Positions 11,491 to 23,132 of a stretch of DNA of 64,000 nt are shown here, one piece after another. The stretch is from Paralichthys olivaceus. Lineage: Eukaryota; Chordata; Actinopteri; Pleuronectiformes; Paralichthyidae. Both the position numbers and the translations under genes were made by a program. The notes below the pieces were generated by a model. It worked only from the letters and a program-made list of their open reading frames with translations. It did not search any database and was not told the DNA's origin. The stretch's first letter is position 1. The number at the start of each line of letters is the position of its first letter. The stretch covers positions 3,818,001 to 3,882,000 of the forward strand of contig NC_091095.1 of assembly GCF_024713975.1 (NCBI RefSeq), read 5' to 3'.

Positions 11491-13329
11491 GAGAGGGGAG
11501 GAGAGAGGTGGGGAAACCCTGCCGGTGTAAGTTAGAAGTGACACAAGCGCGCGTGTGGAAAGTTATGGTGAGGAGACAAAAACAATTCTCTGAAATGATA
11601 AAGTTTGAGCAAAGAAGCTTGAGGTGATGCGGACCAAATAAAATGTTCCCTCTGGAAGATTAAAGAGAAAAACTGCGATGAACCCACAGAGAGAGGAGAG
11701 ATTATTATTATCATCACTCGTGTGTCATCAGGAAGCTCATTTACTGACATACTATCAGAAGAGTTTGACACAGTTTATAGATTTTAATCAGAAAATAAAA
11801 GGAATCTGGAGCAATTTCTGAAGTTAAAAAGGTAAAAGCTGAACAATAATATATTTAAAAATATTCAATTTCCATAGTCCATATTTTAAACTTTTCCTTA
11901 AGTCAAAGTACCACAAGATAAAACTGCATTAAATCTGCAGTTTTAAGTATCAAAGTATTCAAGGCTCTTCATCATTATGGATAAATTATCTTTATTATCC
12001 CAGACAGAAAAAAAGATTCACACAATTCACACAGCACAGAAAATAAATAAGATAAAAGTATCATCAGCCTGATTCCATGTGATGATCATCACTGATGTTA
12101 AAATAATTAATTTAAATTAAATCTGAGCAGTATTTTACTTAAGATGATCGAGGTGAAACTAAACAATCTATTGATCATATTTTATAATGTCAGATGTTAT
12201 CAGGGGAATGTAATGGATTAACACTGACAAGTAAAGATGTAATACCAGTTTTATATTTATCTCAAGTATCTGAGTTAAATAGTATGAAAACTGTTTTATA
12301 AAGCACAACACCCCCATGTTGGGTATTTTATTATTTTATTATCATTACGAGTGATAAGCAGCAGTTAGATGTTGTATTTGTTGCATTTGTGATTCACTTT
12401 AATGGTTTTATATTCGTTGGACTAAATACAAACAAAACAAGGTAAAAGGAGTTTTCAGGTTGAACTGGTCACAAAACATTAAAGTTAATAAGTAAATGTT
12501 GGTAAAATTATCAAAACCACATAAAAAAATACTCCAGAAGTCCTGATTTCCAGTAATTCACTTAAAAATATTCAAAATAATGATCTCAATAATATATATT
12601 TATTTCCTTGTTTCCCCTCCAGATCTTAATTATAGTACAGTATGTTCTTTAGGGAACCGTCGCTGCTGGAATATTCAGTTTTTAAATAAAATCTCATGTT
12701 AATTTATGATTAAAAACAAATGTAAATGTTTAAATAAAGTTTCCTGGAGCAGAAATGTTCATGTGAATAATTGATATTAGAACTTTTACAGTGAGATCTG
12801 GTTTTTATTGCATTTATTCAGTGTTTATAGATCAATGCCAACAAAACCTCAACCCTCTGTTACTGTGAGACTCAGTGTTCCTCAGCTGTCACAGAAACTA
12901 ATACTCATATTTCAAGTCGCAGACACAGCATAACAAAACTGAAGGGGGGGGGGGGGGTGTACGCCGCTGAGCTTGTGTTCACACTGTGTACTGTATGTTT
13001 CCTCGTTGTCCTGCTTGACTGCCCGAGCGTGTGATTTTGACAGTTAGTGGCGAGGACATGATGAAGGGGGACAAGAGATGAGGACATTAAAGAAAAATCC
13101 CCTCATCACATGAATGCAGAGTGTTTCTGTAAAAATATGATTCAACACAACTCGAGACTGAATTTTCTCAGAGTGGAGTATCTCTGCGGTTGTTTCTGTC
13201 TGCAGGAGCAATCATGAAGCGCGGAAACAGCCGCTCCGGTCTCAGCGAGGTCAAAGGTCCGTGCAGAGGCCCGCGATCCTCGGCTGCTTTCAGCTGACGT
13301 CAGACGAGGCATCCGGAAGATGTTTGTTC
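11491..13329. other. spacer between irf4 promoter and dusp22 3' end
   Basis: AT-rich DNA. Its right part (about 12800-13329) is the likely dusp22 3' UTR. It contains an uninterrupted G run of about 14 near 12943-12957. I saw no other exon here. Confidence 0.5.
12804..12818 (-). terminator. dusp22 polyadenylation signals
   Basis: Two TTTATT hexamers at 12804 and 12813 read AATAAA on the minus strand, roughly 510-525 bases past the dusp22 stop. They are the nearest good candidates. Confidence 0.5.
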
Positions 13330-16300
13330 TCAGGTTCTACTTGTGGCCGCTGCAGGAGTGATGCTGGTTGTTATGGCTTTGCTGCTGCAGGTGGATTTCC
13401 GAGTTAAAAGAGCTTTGACCTCCTCGTCGTCGTTGAACGTGTGCGTCCCGTACCGCTCCTTCCACGTCGCTCGATACTGGAGGTGGAAAGAAAGTGTTCA
13501 AGTGCCAAAATAACATCAAATCAAAGGCCCATCGTGTTCAGCTGAGGTTAGAGGAGGGAGGTTCTGGTGACATCTGGAGTGTAACCAGATGTTCACTTCA
13601 GCAGGAAACAACAACAAACTACAAATCTGAGAGCCAGACGAGCATTTCCACTTCACACTGTGTTGTTTGAATATACAGATGAATCCAAATTCAACCGTAC
13701 ATTCAGGTTAGAGTCAAACCTGAACGATCCAACACGTTCTGATAGCAGAACTAGGATAAAAAGAAGTGGTGTGATAATCTGAATGACTGATTTGTCATTA
13801 AATTTAGTTCTAAACTGTGAGAAATCAAGATCTGTGTATTATTCCCTGAAACATACAGCCGATCATGGATCTGCTCTTTAATCACATGATGTAACGAGTC
13901 ACTCCCAGGCTCCTTCACTTCACAGAGTTTGGTGGAAACAGGTTCTGTAGTTTTTAGAATCCTGCAGAAAGATAACAAACAAACAAACAAACAAACAAAC
14001 AAGCAAACAAACAAACAGACAGACAAACAAACAAACAAACAAACAAACAAGCAAACAAACAAACAGACAGACAAACAAACAAACAAACAAACAAACAAAC
14101 AAACAAACAAACAGACAGACAGACAGACAGACAAACAAACAAACAAACAGACGTGTCCGGAGTTCAGTTGTATTTCAGTGAGACCAGGCGGTCAGAGCTC
14201 CACGTGTGGCTGCAGGGGGCGCTGTTCCTCAGTAAACCTACACAGTGTTGCTTTAACCTGCAGCAGCGGGGGAGGGATCTGAAGTCCGTCATATTTTTTT
14301 TAAACATTTCTTCTCATGCATAAATTCATCTGAATTGTGTTGTCAGAGATATTTGACAGTTAGCAAATCGTCGTACATGAGAATCAGCGTTGAACGTTAA
14401 CATGACCGCAGCACGACCACGGGCCGGGATCACCCGTAACCTTTGACCTCCGCCTGCTGGGTGTCACTCACTTCTGTCAGGTCTGTGTTTTCAAACTCCT
14501 CCAGTTGCCGCAGGAAGCCCAGGTTGGGCCCCGCACACGGCCGGGCCGCCCTCACCGCCGCCAGAGACTCCACCCAGCCGCGGCCCGTCACCGTCATGAT
14601 GTAGGCCACCACCAGGGTCACGCTGCGGGACACTCCTGCCACACTGAGGGCACACAGCTCCAGGTTTGTTGTGATAATCAAAAGATTTTGTTTCTGAGAT
14701 TCTCATTTCTAGTGAACTAAGAAGTGAAACCAGCTTTTTTTCCCTCAAGCTGTGGTTAAATGTCAGATTTTGGTCATTTGATACCAGAGAAAATGACAGA
14801 TGATGAAATTAACGATGAGAGCATGAAGTTATTGACAGGCAGGTTTTGTTGTGGTTGAAAATGAAAACGTACTTTAAAGAAATATGACAACCTCCATCAG
14901 TTTTCATCTCAAGACAAATTTTCACAGTTGTAAACAAATGTCACTGTAATTTAAGATGTTTCAGGATTTTATGTCCATTTTTTATTAATAACGTAGAAAT
15001 TAGTGGTTTAAACTTTAAATATCGAAGGGAAATTTATTTTCCAAAAAGAAGTGAGTAAAAAAAAAAAAACCTTCAGAAATATCCTCTCATTTTTAACCAG
15101 AGAAATATTACTTGCAGCATCATGTGATTTTGTGTATTTATACTTTATAATAATGAACCGACCGATTGTAAATGGATTTATTTTCACTCACCAGTGAACG
15201 AGGCAGCCTTCTCCCTTCAGTCGAGACTCGTGGATGAACGTGATGCTGTCTCTGAAGTGCTGAGTTCTTAATGGAAGAAAAACATTAAACCCTTTTGGCC
15301 ATAAACTAAATTTAAAAACAAGAAACCTGTTTGTGATGTTTTCACTCGTTTTTATTCCATTAATTAACCTGGAACCTTCAAACAGAGCACATCGTAGATT
15401 TTATGATTTATTTTGCTTTCAAATTAAAACCAAACTGAGACATGAACATACATGAGCGTGATGAGAACGTGTATTTAATTTGTTCCGTGTCCCATCTGCT
15501 AACATGGAGGAGGCAGGGTTTATGACCACCAGGGGGCGATCAGTATGTGATTGATAGAAATTATAAAAATTATAATAGGACTCTTGTTGATGGTTTATTT
15601 TGATTTAAACTCCACCCGTTGATACTGATATTGAAGAAGTTAAAAGTATTTGCGGACTTCGTACAGTACGTTCGGTTGACATACATATACACGTGTGTAA
15701 GTAGAATGAAGTACTCACAGGTTTTGCTTGGAGTGATCAGCAGCAGATATACAGAGGTAGCTCATGTCCTGGTGAGGGACGGACAAGTTTAGACTCAAAC
15801 ATCACCAGAATATTTCACCGGAGACAAACCAGTTGTCTTTTACTGCACAACAACGCACGACAGTTCAGAGGGTTGTTGGTTTAAATCCCGACTCTCTCTC
15901 ACTTCTTGATTCTGGGGCAACGGGACGGCCCCTGAAAGCGTGGCCCCTCTGACCCCGCTGTGAAGAGCCGGACTGGTACAGGCCGTGACATAGAGATGTT
16001 GGCCTGCGTGTGTCTACATGTGTGTATATAACTTTTTGTGTTATATTTTTGTTCTGTGCACCTGGCAGCTGACAGTATGTGCACAGTGGACAGAAACTGT
16101 AGCTTGTCCGTTATGACTGCACCGCTGCAAAAACCCCAGAGCTCCTCTGGGACACACCGAGCTCTGGAAGTGCTGCAGACTGGTCAGGTCGCTCTCACAC
16201 AAACCCCCGACCACAAAGTACTGATGCAACACAACGCAACACACGATCACATACACTTTAACACACTTTAACACTGTGATAAACATGGAAATGAAGGATT

Positions 16301-16571
16301 ATCAGGAACATCACTCTTGCATTACAATGTGTTATGTTGTGTCCTGATCTGATGATATTGTGATATTGATTATTCCCGTGTTTATTTGTCATGTAAAGTT
16401 TGCTGAGGTGTCCAGTAAGGTGGCGTGAAATTATTATTATTATTGCTTTTGTTTTGTAATCGCTGACAGGAAGAGTCATCTGCGGTATTTCCAATCAAAT
16501 ACAGAGAAATCTTTGCATAGTCAGTTTTAAAAACTCAACCATGACTCAGTGAAAAATCAAAAACCTTGACA

Positions 16572-16624
<53 letters not shown>

Positions 16625-16763
16625 GATACACCCTCTAAGAAATACACGTATTGAAGAAGAATGTCAGAGTAATTGTAATCGCAGGAGAAATATTGAACAG
16701 AACTCAATTCTTTGTTCATTATTCATAATTTAGTCATTCATCAAAACTCACCATGACTCTGTG

Positions 16764-16860
<97 letters not shown>

Positions 16861-19800
16861 CTCGTATACACACATTGTTACAGAACACAGAAATGTTCGG
16901 CAGACACTCAGACGACTGCTCCATGAGTCTGGAGTTTTATTTTTGCAGCTTGTTTATCAGGTCTCTTTGGTGAGTGGGACGTCCGACCTCAGAGATTTTC
17001 TGGTTGCAAATTTCTACTTTCCTCTGTCAGAAAACCTTCAAGCTGTTTTCCCAGAAATCAATCAGTCAGCACTTTGACAGTTGGTTATGCAAATCCGCCA
17101 TCTGACCCCACCTGAGTCACTACTGAGGCACACAACTCAAATAAGCTGTTAAGTTACTTTAAAAACATTAAAAGTGAATTTTTACAGGAGCTGCTGAATG
17201 AACGTGACAACATTTGTTGTTGAGACAAACAATTTCAGATCGAATCCCTTTTAAAAGGTTTTGGTGGTTGACCAGTTTGAGTAGTGATACTGTCGTACAA
17301 GTTGCTGTTTCTCTTAAGTTTTCGATGAAAGACACGAGCAAAGTAGGAGAAAGTGCACAGACACAGAAATCTCTGGATTCTTTTTCATGTTCGCTTTCAA
17401 CAAGAAAAGATGAAAGTTGTGAAAGTCCACACTGAAGGTCTCGAGATTTTCAAACACACGGACAGACGAGGGAAAAGTTCATGGTGCAGTGTTTTAAAAT
17501 CATCTGAGTAAAATTCAAAGGAAAACTAATAATAATAAAATAAATTGAGAGAATAAAGTCACAGAAGGTTAAATTTAATATTTACAATATAATTGTATGA
17601 GAAGTAAATTAAAAATGTTGCAGATCAGAAGTAACATAAGCAAAAAAACATATTTTCTTTAATGCAGTTCAGCTTTTACTAATTTCAAGCTGTGTTTATT
17701 CCATTTGTTCCATATTACAGCTGCGTCGAGTGAAAGAACTTACTTACTAAATCAGATAAAAACTGCTAATTATTACGTGAAACTCTCTAAATTCCAGGTC
17801 TTGATGATTCAAATTAAAATAAGAACATTACTGTTTAATGAGCTGCACTGGTTTAATAAAAAGTTAATAATCAGCTGGTTCTATATTTAAATGTGTGATA
17901 GTTGTTGTGTCTGGACCTAATTAATCAATGATTTGACAGAGATGTTTAGGTGCAGCAGGAAGATGTTATGTCCTGAGGACGACTCAGTATTTTGATGTCA
18001 GGAGGAGGCTGTGGGTTAATGTCGGGGGTCACACAGGACGACATCGCACACACAGAGACGACCTCACCTCCAGGACGGGGGCGGCCGTATCGTGGATCGA
18101 CAAGATGTGTGTGATGTTGTGCTGCGCCAACAGCTCCTTGTCTTGAGCATCTGCGGACAGAAAACCAAGAAATTGCAAATTCTCCGTCCATCCAATCACA
18201 AACGATCTCATGTAGACTCAAACCTAAATTAAGCATTTTCTGCCCACCAACCAACCCCCTCCCCTCAAATGTGTCCCAAGCAAATGTGGCCTTCAGAGTT
18301 TTGCTCTGGTTTTGAACTGAAAGAAAAACCGGAAAACCAATGTTTCTAAAACAGTGCAGCAGCTTGGCCCAAAAGCAAGAAACAGTAACAGTTCTAATCA
18401 AATTTTGTTCTTTAAAAGGAAGCCAAATGTTCTCCACCTTGGACAGATGTGTCTTCACCTCTGTGTTCTCATGCTTTGCAAGTTTGCAGGATGCAGGAAG
18501 ATGCCACCTTTAGCTGCAGTGAACCCTCCTGACAGCTACATGACTCAGACTAAATCCTCGAGTGATCATGTTGCACATTTTATCTGTAGATAAACTGTGA
18601 GACAGAAATAACAGCTGACAGCAACAAAAAAAAAAAAGTAAAGAAAACATCTGTGAGGCTGAAAGGCTCAACAGCTTCAAGGGCAGAAAGTGACCACGTG
18701 TGTGTGTGTCATGAAATAAATATTTTTATGGGCTGTCAGGAAGCTGATATCACATTGAAGTCAAAGACAAACAAAGGCCTGTCACATCATATGTGTCCAA
18801 ATTTAAGTTTTACACATGTGACCTTTATTATATATGATAGTAAAGAGGATTTATTTGTCATTGTACAGGATACAACAACATTTCTGAATTTATTATTTCT
18901 GCAGGAACAAGATTAAAACACCTGTAGTTCAGAGCAAAATATAAAAAACCTTTGCAATCTGATCTATGAAGTTTCTCTGTCATCCGGGTCATGAGTTCTA
19001 CATGTTCACATATTCAAGTCCAGTTTCCTTTGTCCAACAACGTGCAACTCCTGAAAAAACATTGCAATTTAAAAAAAGTCCAGAGGACAATTTAAAAACC
19101 ATGAAGTCAACCAGATTAAATCTCAAATTACGAGGTGTGGAAGTCGCAAAAATACCAAAGTTTGTCCATTAAATTATCATTTTGAAATTCTTCTGGCTAT
19201 TTTGCAGATGAATGTGCAAAGTTTTATGAAATCTAAAATAAATAAAGAGGAACAGCAGGGAAATAAATAAACTCACATGTCGATTCCACATAATAAAATG
19301 AGGCGGTGAATCTCAACTGACTTTTTAAATCGAGTTGGTTACACGTGGTTAAATCACAGATTTAGGTCGACAACATTTTAAATGACTTTATCAAATGTTA
19401 TTATTTCTTTTTTGAGGTGAAACTAATCTGCATTACATCACAATCTTTTTGTCTTTTAACGACGATGCAGTTTGCTGCTCGTAACCTCCACCTCCTCCGA
19501 GTTTCCCATGAGACCATAAGTTCCTGAACGAATCATGTTTACAAAAAATCATCCAAATATATATATTTTTTTCTTTATCATTTCCTGTGCTGTCACCTTC
19601 AAACGTGTGCCCAGATTAAAAAAATGCACGTATCATTACATGTGCTGGATGCAGTTCACAGCGGGGACACCCCGACACTGCGGGGCACCCCCTCCGACAG
19701 TGACCCTTGTGAACTCACATGATTCTCTCAGAAATAGTTTCCTTCAGCTGCTGAAAAACATTTTTTCATTAAAATGCTCTCTATCATCTCCACTCTATTG

Positions 19801-20042
19801 AAACTGAGCTCAGTGTAGCATCTCACCACACGAGGAACTGAAACACTCGATCATGTTATCCTGAAAATGAGTAAATCCTTCACTCACCTTTAATATTTCC
19901 CAGATAAAGATTAGGCAGGACCTACGGAAACATTAACATCCAGTTAAATCGAGAATGCAGAAGCTGTTTTAAGTTTTTTTTAAAGTTTTTATCGAGTTAA
20001 TCCGACTTCACGATACTGCACCTTGTTTATTCCATTACCCAT
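13330..20042 (-). CDS. dusp22: dual-specificity phosphatase 22 (JSP1 type), complete, 7 coding exons
   Basis: Exons in transcript order are 20042-20022, 19921-19888, 18150-18068, 15768-15719, 15266-15192, 14643-14472 and 13476-13330, total 582 nt, 193 aa. Exon 1 encodes only MGNGINK, with Gly2 in an N-myristoylation context as in DUSP22 and DUSP15. The catalytic loop is HCVAGVSRS, giving Cys88 and Arg94, with the general acid Asp57 in SAADHS; these positions equal those of human DUSP22. The enzyme removes phosphate from tyrosine, serine or threonine on signalling proteins, and the family tunes JNK and T-cell receptor signalling at membranes. The downstream helix region reads GWVESLAAVRAARPCAGPN. 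The C-terminal exon (YRATWKERYGTHTFNDDEEV onward) diverges from mammals and ends in a Ser/Thr/Ala tail. DUSP15 is the main alternative; gene order beside irf4 and exoc2 favours dusp22. Confidence 0.93.
13974..14153. repeat. (CAAA)n / (CAGA)n compound tetranucleotide array
   Basis: About 180 bases of CAAA units with CAGA and CAAG interruptions lie in the last dusp22 intron. It creates long Lys-Gln-Thr and Val-Cys-Leu open frames in several registers, which are not genes. Confidence 0.95.
14200..14262 (+). mobile_element. fragment of a dispersed repeat ending in TGCTTTAA
   Basis: The stretch GTGGCTGCAGGGGGCGCTGT followed by CCTACACAGTGTTGCTTTAA looks like the end of a common fish interspersed element. 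Only this end is seen, so the family is not assigned. Confidence 0.3.
15479..15553 (+). mobile_element. element A, partial copy (dusp22 intron)
   Basis: It carries the element A interior GTCCCATCTGCTAACATGGA, then GGAGGCAGGGTTTATGACC and ACCAGGGGGCGATCAG. Both ends are missing and the middle is shortened. Confidence 0.5.
16573..16620. repeat. (CA)n microsatellite, dusp22 intron
   Basis: An uninterrupted CA run of about 24 units. It is preceded by AACTCAACCATGACTCAGTG, a flank that also precedes the CA run at 16766. Confidence 0.95.
16766..16858. repeat. (CA)n microsatellite, dusp22 intron
   Basis: An uninterrupted CA run of about 46 units, preceded by AACTCACCATGACTCTGTGA, a close copy of the flank of the 16573 array. 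Confidence 0.95.
16859..18067. other. dusp22 intron interior, no further feature seen
   Basis: AT-rich intronic DNA between the CA array and the exon at 18068. I see no exon, structured RNA or clear repeat in it. Confidence 0.5.
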
Positions 20043-21263
20043 CTCTGCCAAATGTCTCAGGAAACAGACACAACATGAGAGTTTTGCTTCTGGAGGTCAC
20101 TGGAACAACATCATCCCGGGCTGCAGCAGCTTTTATCTCCCATCAAACCCCTTCAACTAGAAGATAATGAGTCACGAGCTGCCGCTGTGTCACATCATTT
20201 GACGACTTCTGTGTGTGAGCCCGGAGATCATAAAGCCTTCCACGCCTCGGAGCCAACTCATCGAGAATTTGTTGCTCCGCGTGACGTAACGTGACCTTCG
20301 AAGTGGGATACTCTGCCTGGATGATTATATTTAGACCAGGAGCAGGTCATGGGACATGGATAGGCACATACCAACGAGACAAAGATGGTTGCAGGCCAGA
20401 GGGTCACGCCTTGCTATCACTATCTGCTGAGGTGTTATAATGTAAACGTCTTAATGAGGCTCAGTAAACATGCGTCTCCTGCAGCAGATCCTAATTCAAA
20501 GCAGACACATTATGTTTTTCAGGTTTTTCTTTCCTCTCGTGTGATTAAAGACGTTTGAAAGTCTGTGGGAAACAAAACACTGAAGCTCCTGAACGTGACG
20601 TCGTGATGCCACAGATGAACACGAGTCGGGCATAGATCCTTTTTTACAAACCCACAAAAGCTCCATGCAGAATGTGGCCCGTTACCCACAATGGTGTCCA
20701 GGTCAAATCTGGACCTGCCCGAACGCGTTGACTCGAAACCGTCACATATGATCAAACACACATTTGCAGATACTCACATGAAATGACTGAGTTGTAAGTT
20801 GCTACTAGGGAAACCACAAACGTTTATATTCAATTTCATGCATTGCATCCTGTAAATGTTGAGATATCTCAGTCTGGGCCTAAATATTTATATTATACCA
20901 TACTGTACTATATTATGATATCATATAATAAAATATAATATAATATAATGTTTCGGACTGATGGACAGACAGAATATCTTTAATTAATATTGTTAATCCA
21001 AAGATCTAGCAGATTTAAATAAGGTTTCATAAGGAGACTGTTGGGGGAGGTCTTTTCTCTCGACTGTTATGACTCTTAAAAACCCGATTGTTTATTAGAC
21101 TTGAAGATTACAAAAGAATTCTCCTGTTTATTTTAAACTGTGTTGATGTGCAGTGATGATCCAGTGGAATCTGCATCAGTCGCTGCATTTCCAGTAAATT
21201 CTGCTGCGCCTCCGACACGTCGCTCTGAGGCGACGATGGTATTTATAGCTTTTGTCTTGTGTT

Positions 21264-21265
<2 letters not shown>

Positions 21266-21327
<62 letters not shown>
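21266..21327. repeat. (TG)n microsatellite
   Basis: About 31 uninterrupted TG units, followed by GGGGTGAGAGTGAG and a shorter TG run. Confidence 0.95.
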
Positions 21328-21329
<2 letters not shown>

Positions 21330-21480
21330 GTGAGAGTGAGTGTGTGTGTGTGGCTCAGACGCTCTGACAGGCAGAGCAGAGTGGAGGCGTTTACAAAAAA
21401 CCCAGAGAGTGAGTCTGACAGCTCATCACAGAGCTGCAGGTCAGAGATAGAGAAACAGGAACATCACACGAATCAACATC

Positions 21481-21483
<3 letters not shown>

Positions 21484-21571
<88 letters not shown>
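21484..21571. repeat. (TG)n microsatellite
   Basis: About 44 uninterrupted TG units. The Cys-Val open frame across it is an artefact. Confidence 0.95.
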
Positions 21572-21573
<2 letters not shown>

Positions 21574-22072
21574 ATGTGTGTGTGTGTGGGTGGGGGAGGG
21601 ACATGCATCAAATTTTAAAAAAATAAAAACACACTTTAAATACATGTTCCGATGACATGTGCTGTAGTTTAAGATCCTGTTGAAGTTTCTGATAACTTTG
21701 TTTTTGAGGTGTTCGCTCTAGATGACGTCACCGGCCACAAAATGTCGGCGTCCTTGATATTTCCGTCCAGTGGGAGTCAGTGGACCCTCGTCGTGTGTCT
21801 ATGGACGTACTTCTTCTTCACAGTTATTTTTTTATTGCTTTATCAACTATCAGGGAATAATGAAAACTGGCCACGGCAATTTTCTAAACTGTCCAAAAAA
21901 AAAAAAATGTTAAAAATATATATATATTTTTTTTTAAATTGCAATAACTCTACTAATATTAAACAAATTATCAAGAAGCTTCCTTCAAATATTATCGATC
22001 CATCAAGAATAAATGATGACAAACTATAGAAAAGAGAAACTATGACGACACAAGCAAACACATCACAGAGTT

Positions 22073-22075
<3 letters not shown>

Positions 22076-22133
<58 letters not shown>
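22076..22133. repeat. (GA)n microsatellite
   Basis: About 29 uninterrupted GA units in the dusp22-bphl spacer. Confidence 0.95.
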
Positions 22134-22134
<1 letters not shown>

Positions 22135-23043
22135 AGGGGCCTGACGTGTGTGGGGTTTAGTGGCATCTAGCGGCGAGTTCGAATACAGCAGCCAACATTA
22201 CACCCCTCACCTCACCTGCCCCCCCTCAGCTGAGTCAGAGAAAATAATGAAAAGTTCAAACTGTGAAAGATCATTAGAGTGATCTCTGCACATTTTTATT
22301 TTTAATTAATCAAGTCACTGAAGTTAATGAAAAACAAATCCGACCAAGAGCTCTGGTTTTATTAGAAAACCTTATTTCATGTTTTAAATCTCTCAATAAA
22401 TAGTGTTCATTCAACATTATAGACACGAGATACCAGTGTTGTTCATTTTCTACATTAAAAAAATATCTTTGTCGTTAAATGCATCATTGCTGTAACACAA
22501 TTAAAACATAACCACTTGTTTTATTTTTCCAAATTAAATAAAAATATCATCCATCTGCTGAACTTCTTAATCAAGTTTTTTCTATTTGCTGCTGCATTTT
22601 ATCAAGATAAATATTTTTCTTCATTGTCATTTTTCATTTTGATATTTTATCTTTGTAGTATTGTCTATAACCTGACATGACGTCACATAAACATATTGTT
22701 GGTGATGAATCAAAGCTACGTGGACATTTGGATTTTTCGGTTTGTAGAAAGAGGAGATTTTATTCACAAAGATTTTTTTCCTAAAATGAAATAAATTCGT
22801 TTTCAAAGGAGCATTTTCTTCAAGGAAACTCCTCCAGGTGGATCATCATTCTACTGATGAAATAAAAAGCAGCTGATCTGAAGGAATCTGATGCAAACAC
22901 AGACATTTTGTTCGATGTGCAACTTTATGTGAATTTTATTTGTCCCTCGGTCAATTTTGATACTTTCACTTTAAATTTTATCACCAACTAAGATGACGTG
23001 AATGTCTCCAGCTTCCTGAACGTCTCCTGTCAGAGGTGGCCAA

Positions 23044-23093
23044 AGTTCACTCCCCCTGTGTGTGTGTGTGTGTGTGTGTGTGTTTCCACAACC

Positions 23094-23128
<35 letters not shown>

Positions 23129-23130
23129 AG
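23044..23130. repeat. (TG)n, C-run and (CT)n tract before bphl exon 1
   Basis: A TG run, a run of about 14 C, then a CT run ending CAG two bases before the bphl ATG. A similar (CA)n-(CT)n tract precedes the exon copy at 23513. Confidence 0.85.
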
Positions 23131-23132
23131 TC

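Larger units (their letters stand above)
20043..23132. other. divergent spacer between dusp22 and bphl starts
   Basis: About 3 kb holding both promoters. It contains two long (TG)n arrays, a (GA)n array, a fragment reading GGTTTAGTGGCATCTAGCGG near 22154 that resembles a common fish interspersed repeat, and otherwise AT-rich DNA. No CpG-rich core or TATA box stood out for either gene. The 5' ends of both transcripts are not determined. Confidence 0.5.

Noticed and set aside
13751-14282. Cys-Val-Leu and Lys-Gln-Thr open frames on both strands
   Set aside because: They are translations of the CAAA/CAGA array in several registers.
15840-15895. Possible tRNA gene or SINE around a GGTTTAAATCCCGA box
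   Set aside because: Only the B-box-like motif is convincing; no cloverleaf could be drawn.
22998-23132. Upstream in-frame ATG for bphl at 22998
   Set aside because: Use of it would translate the TG, C and CT tracts; the ATG at 23133 gives a plausible N-terminus of family length.
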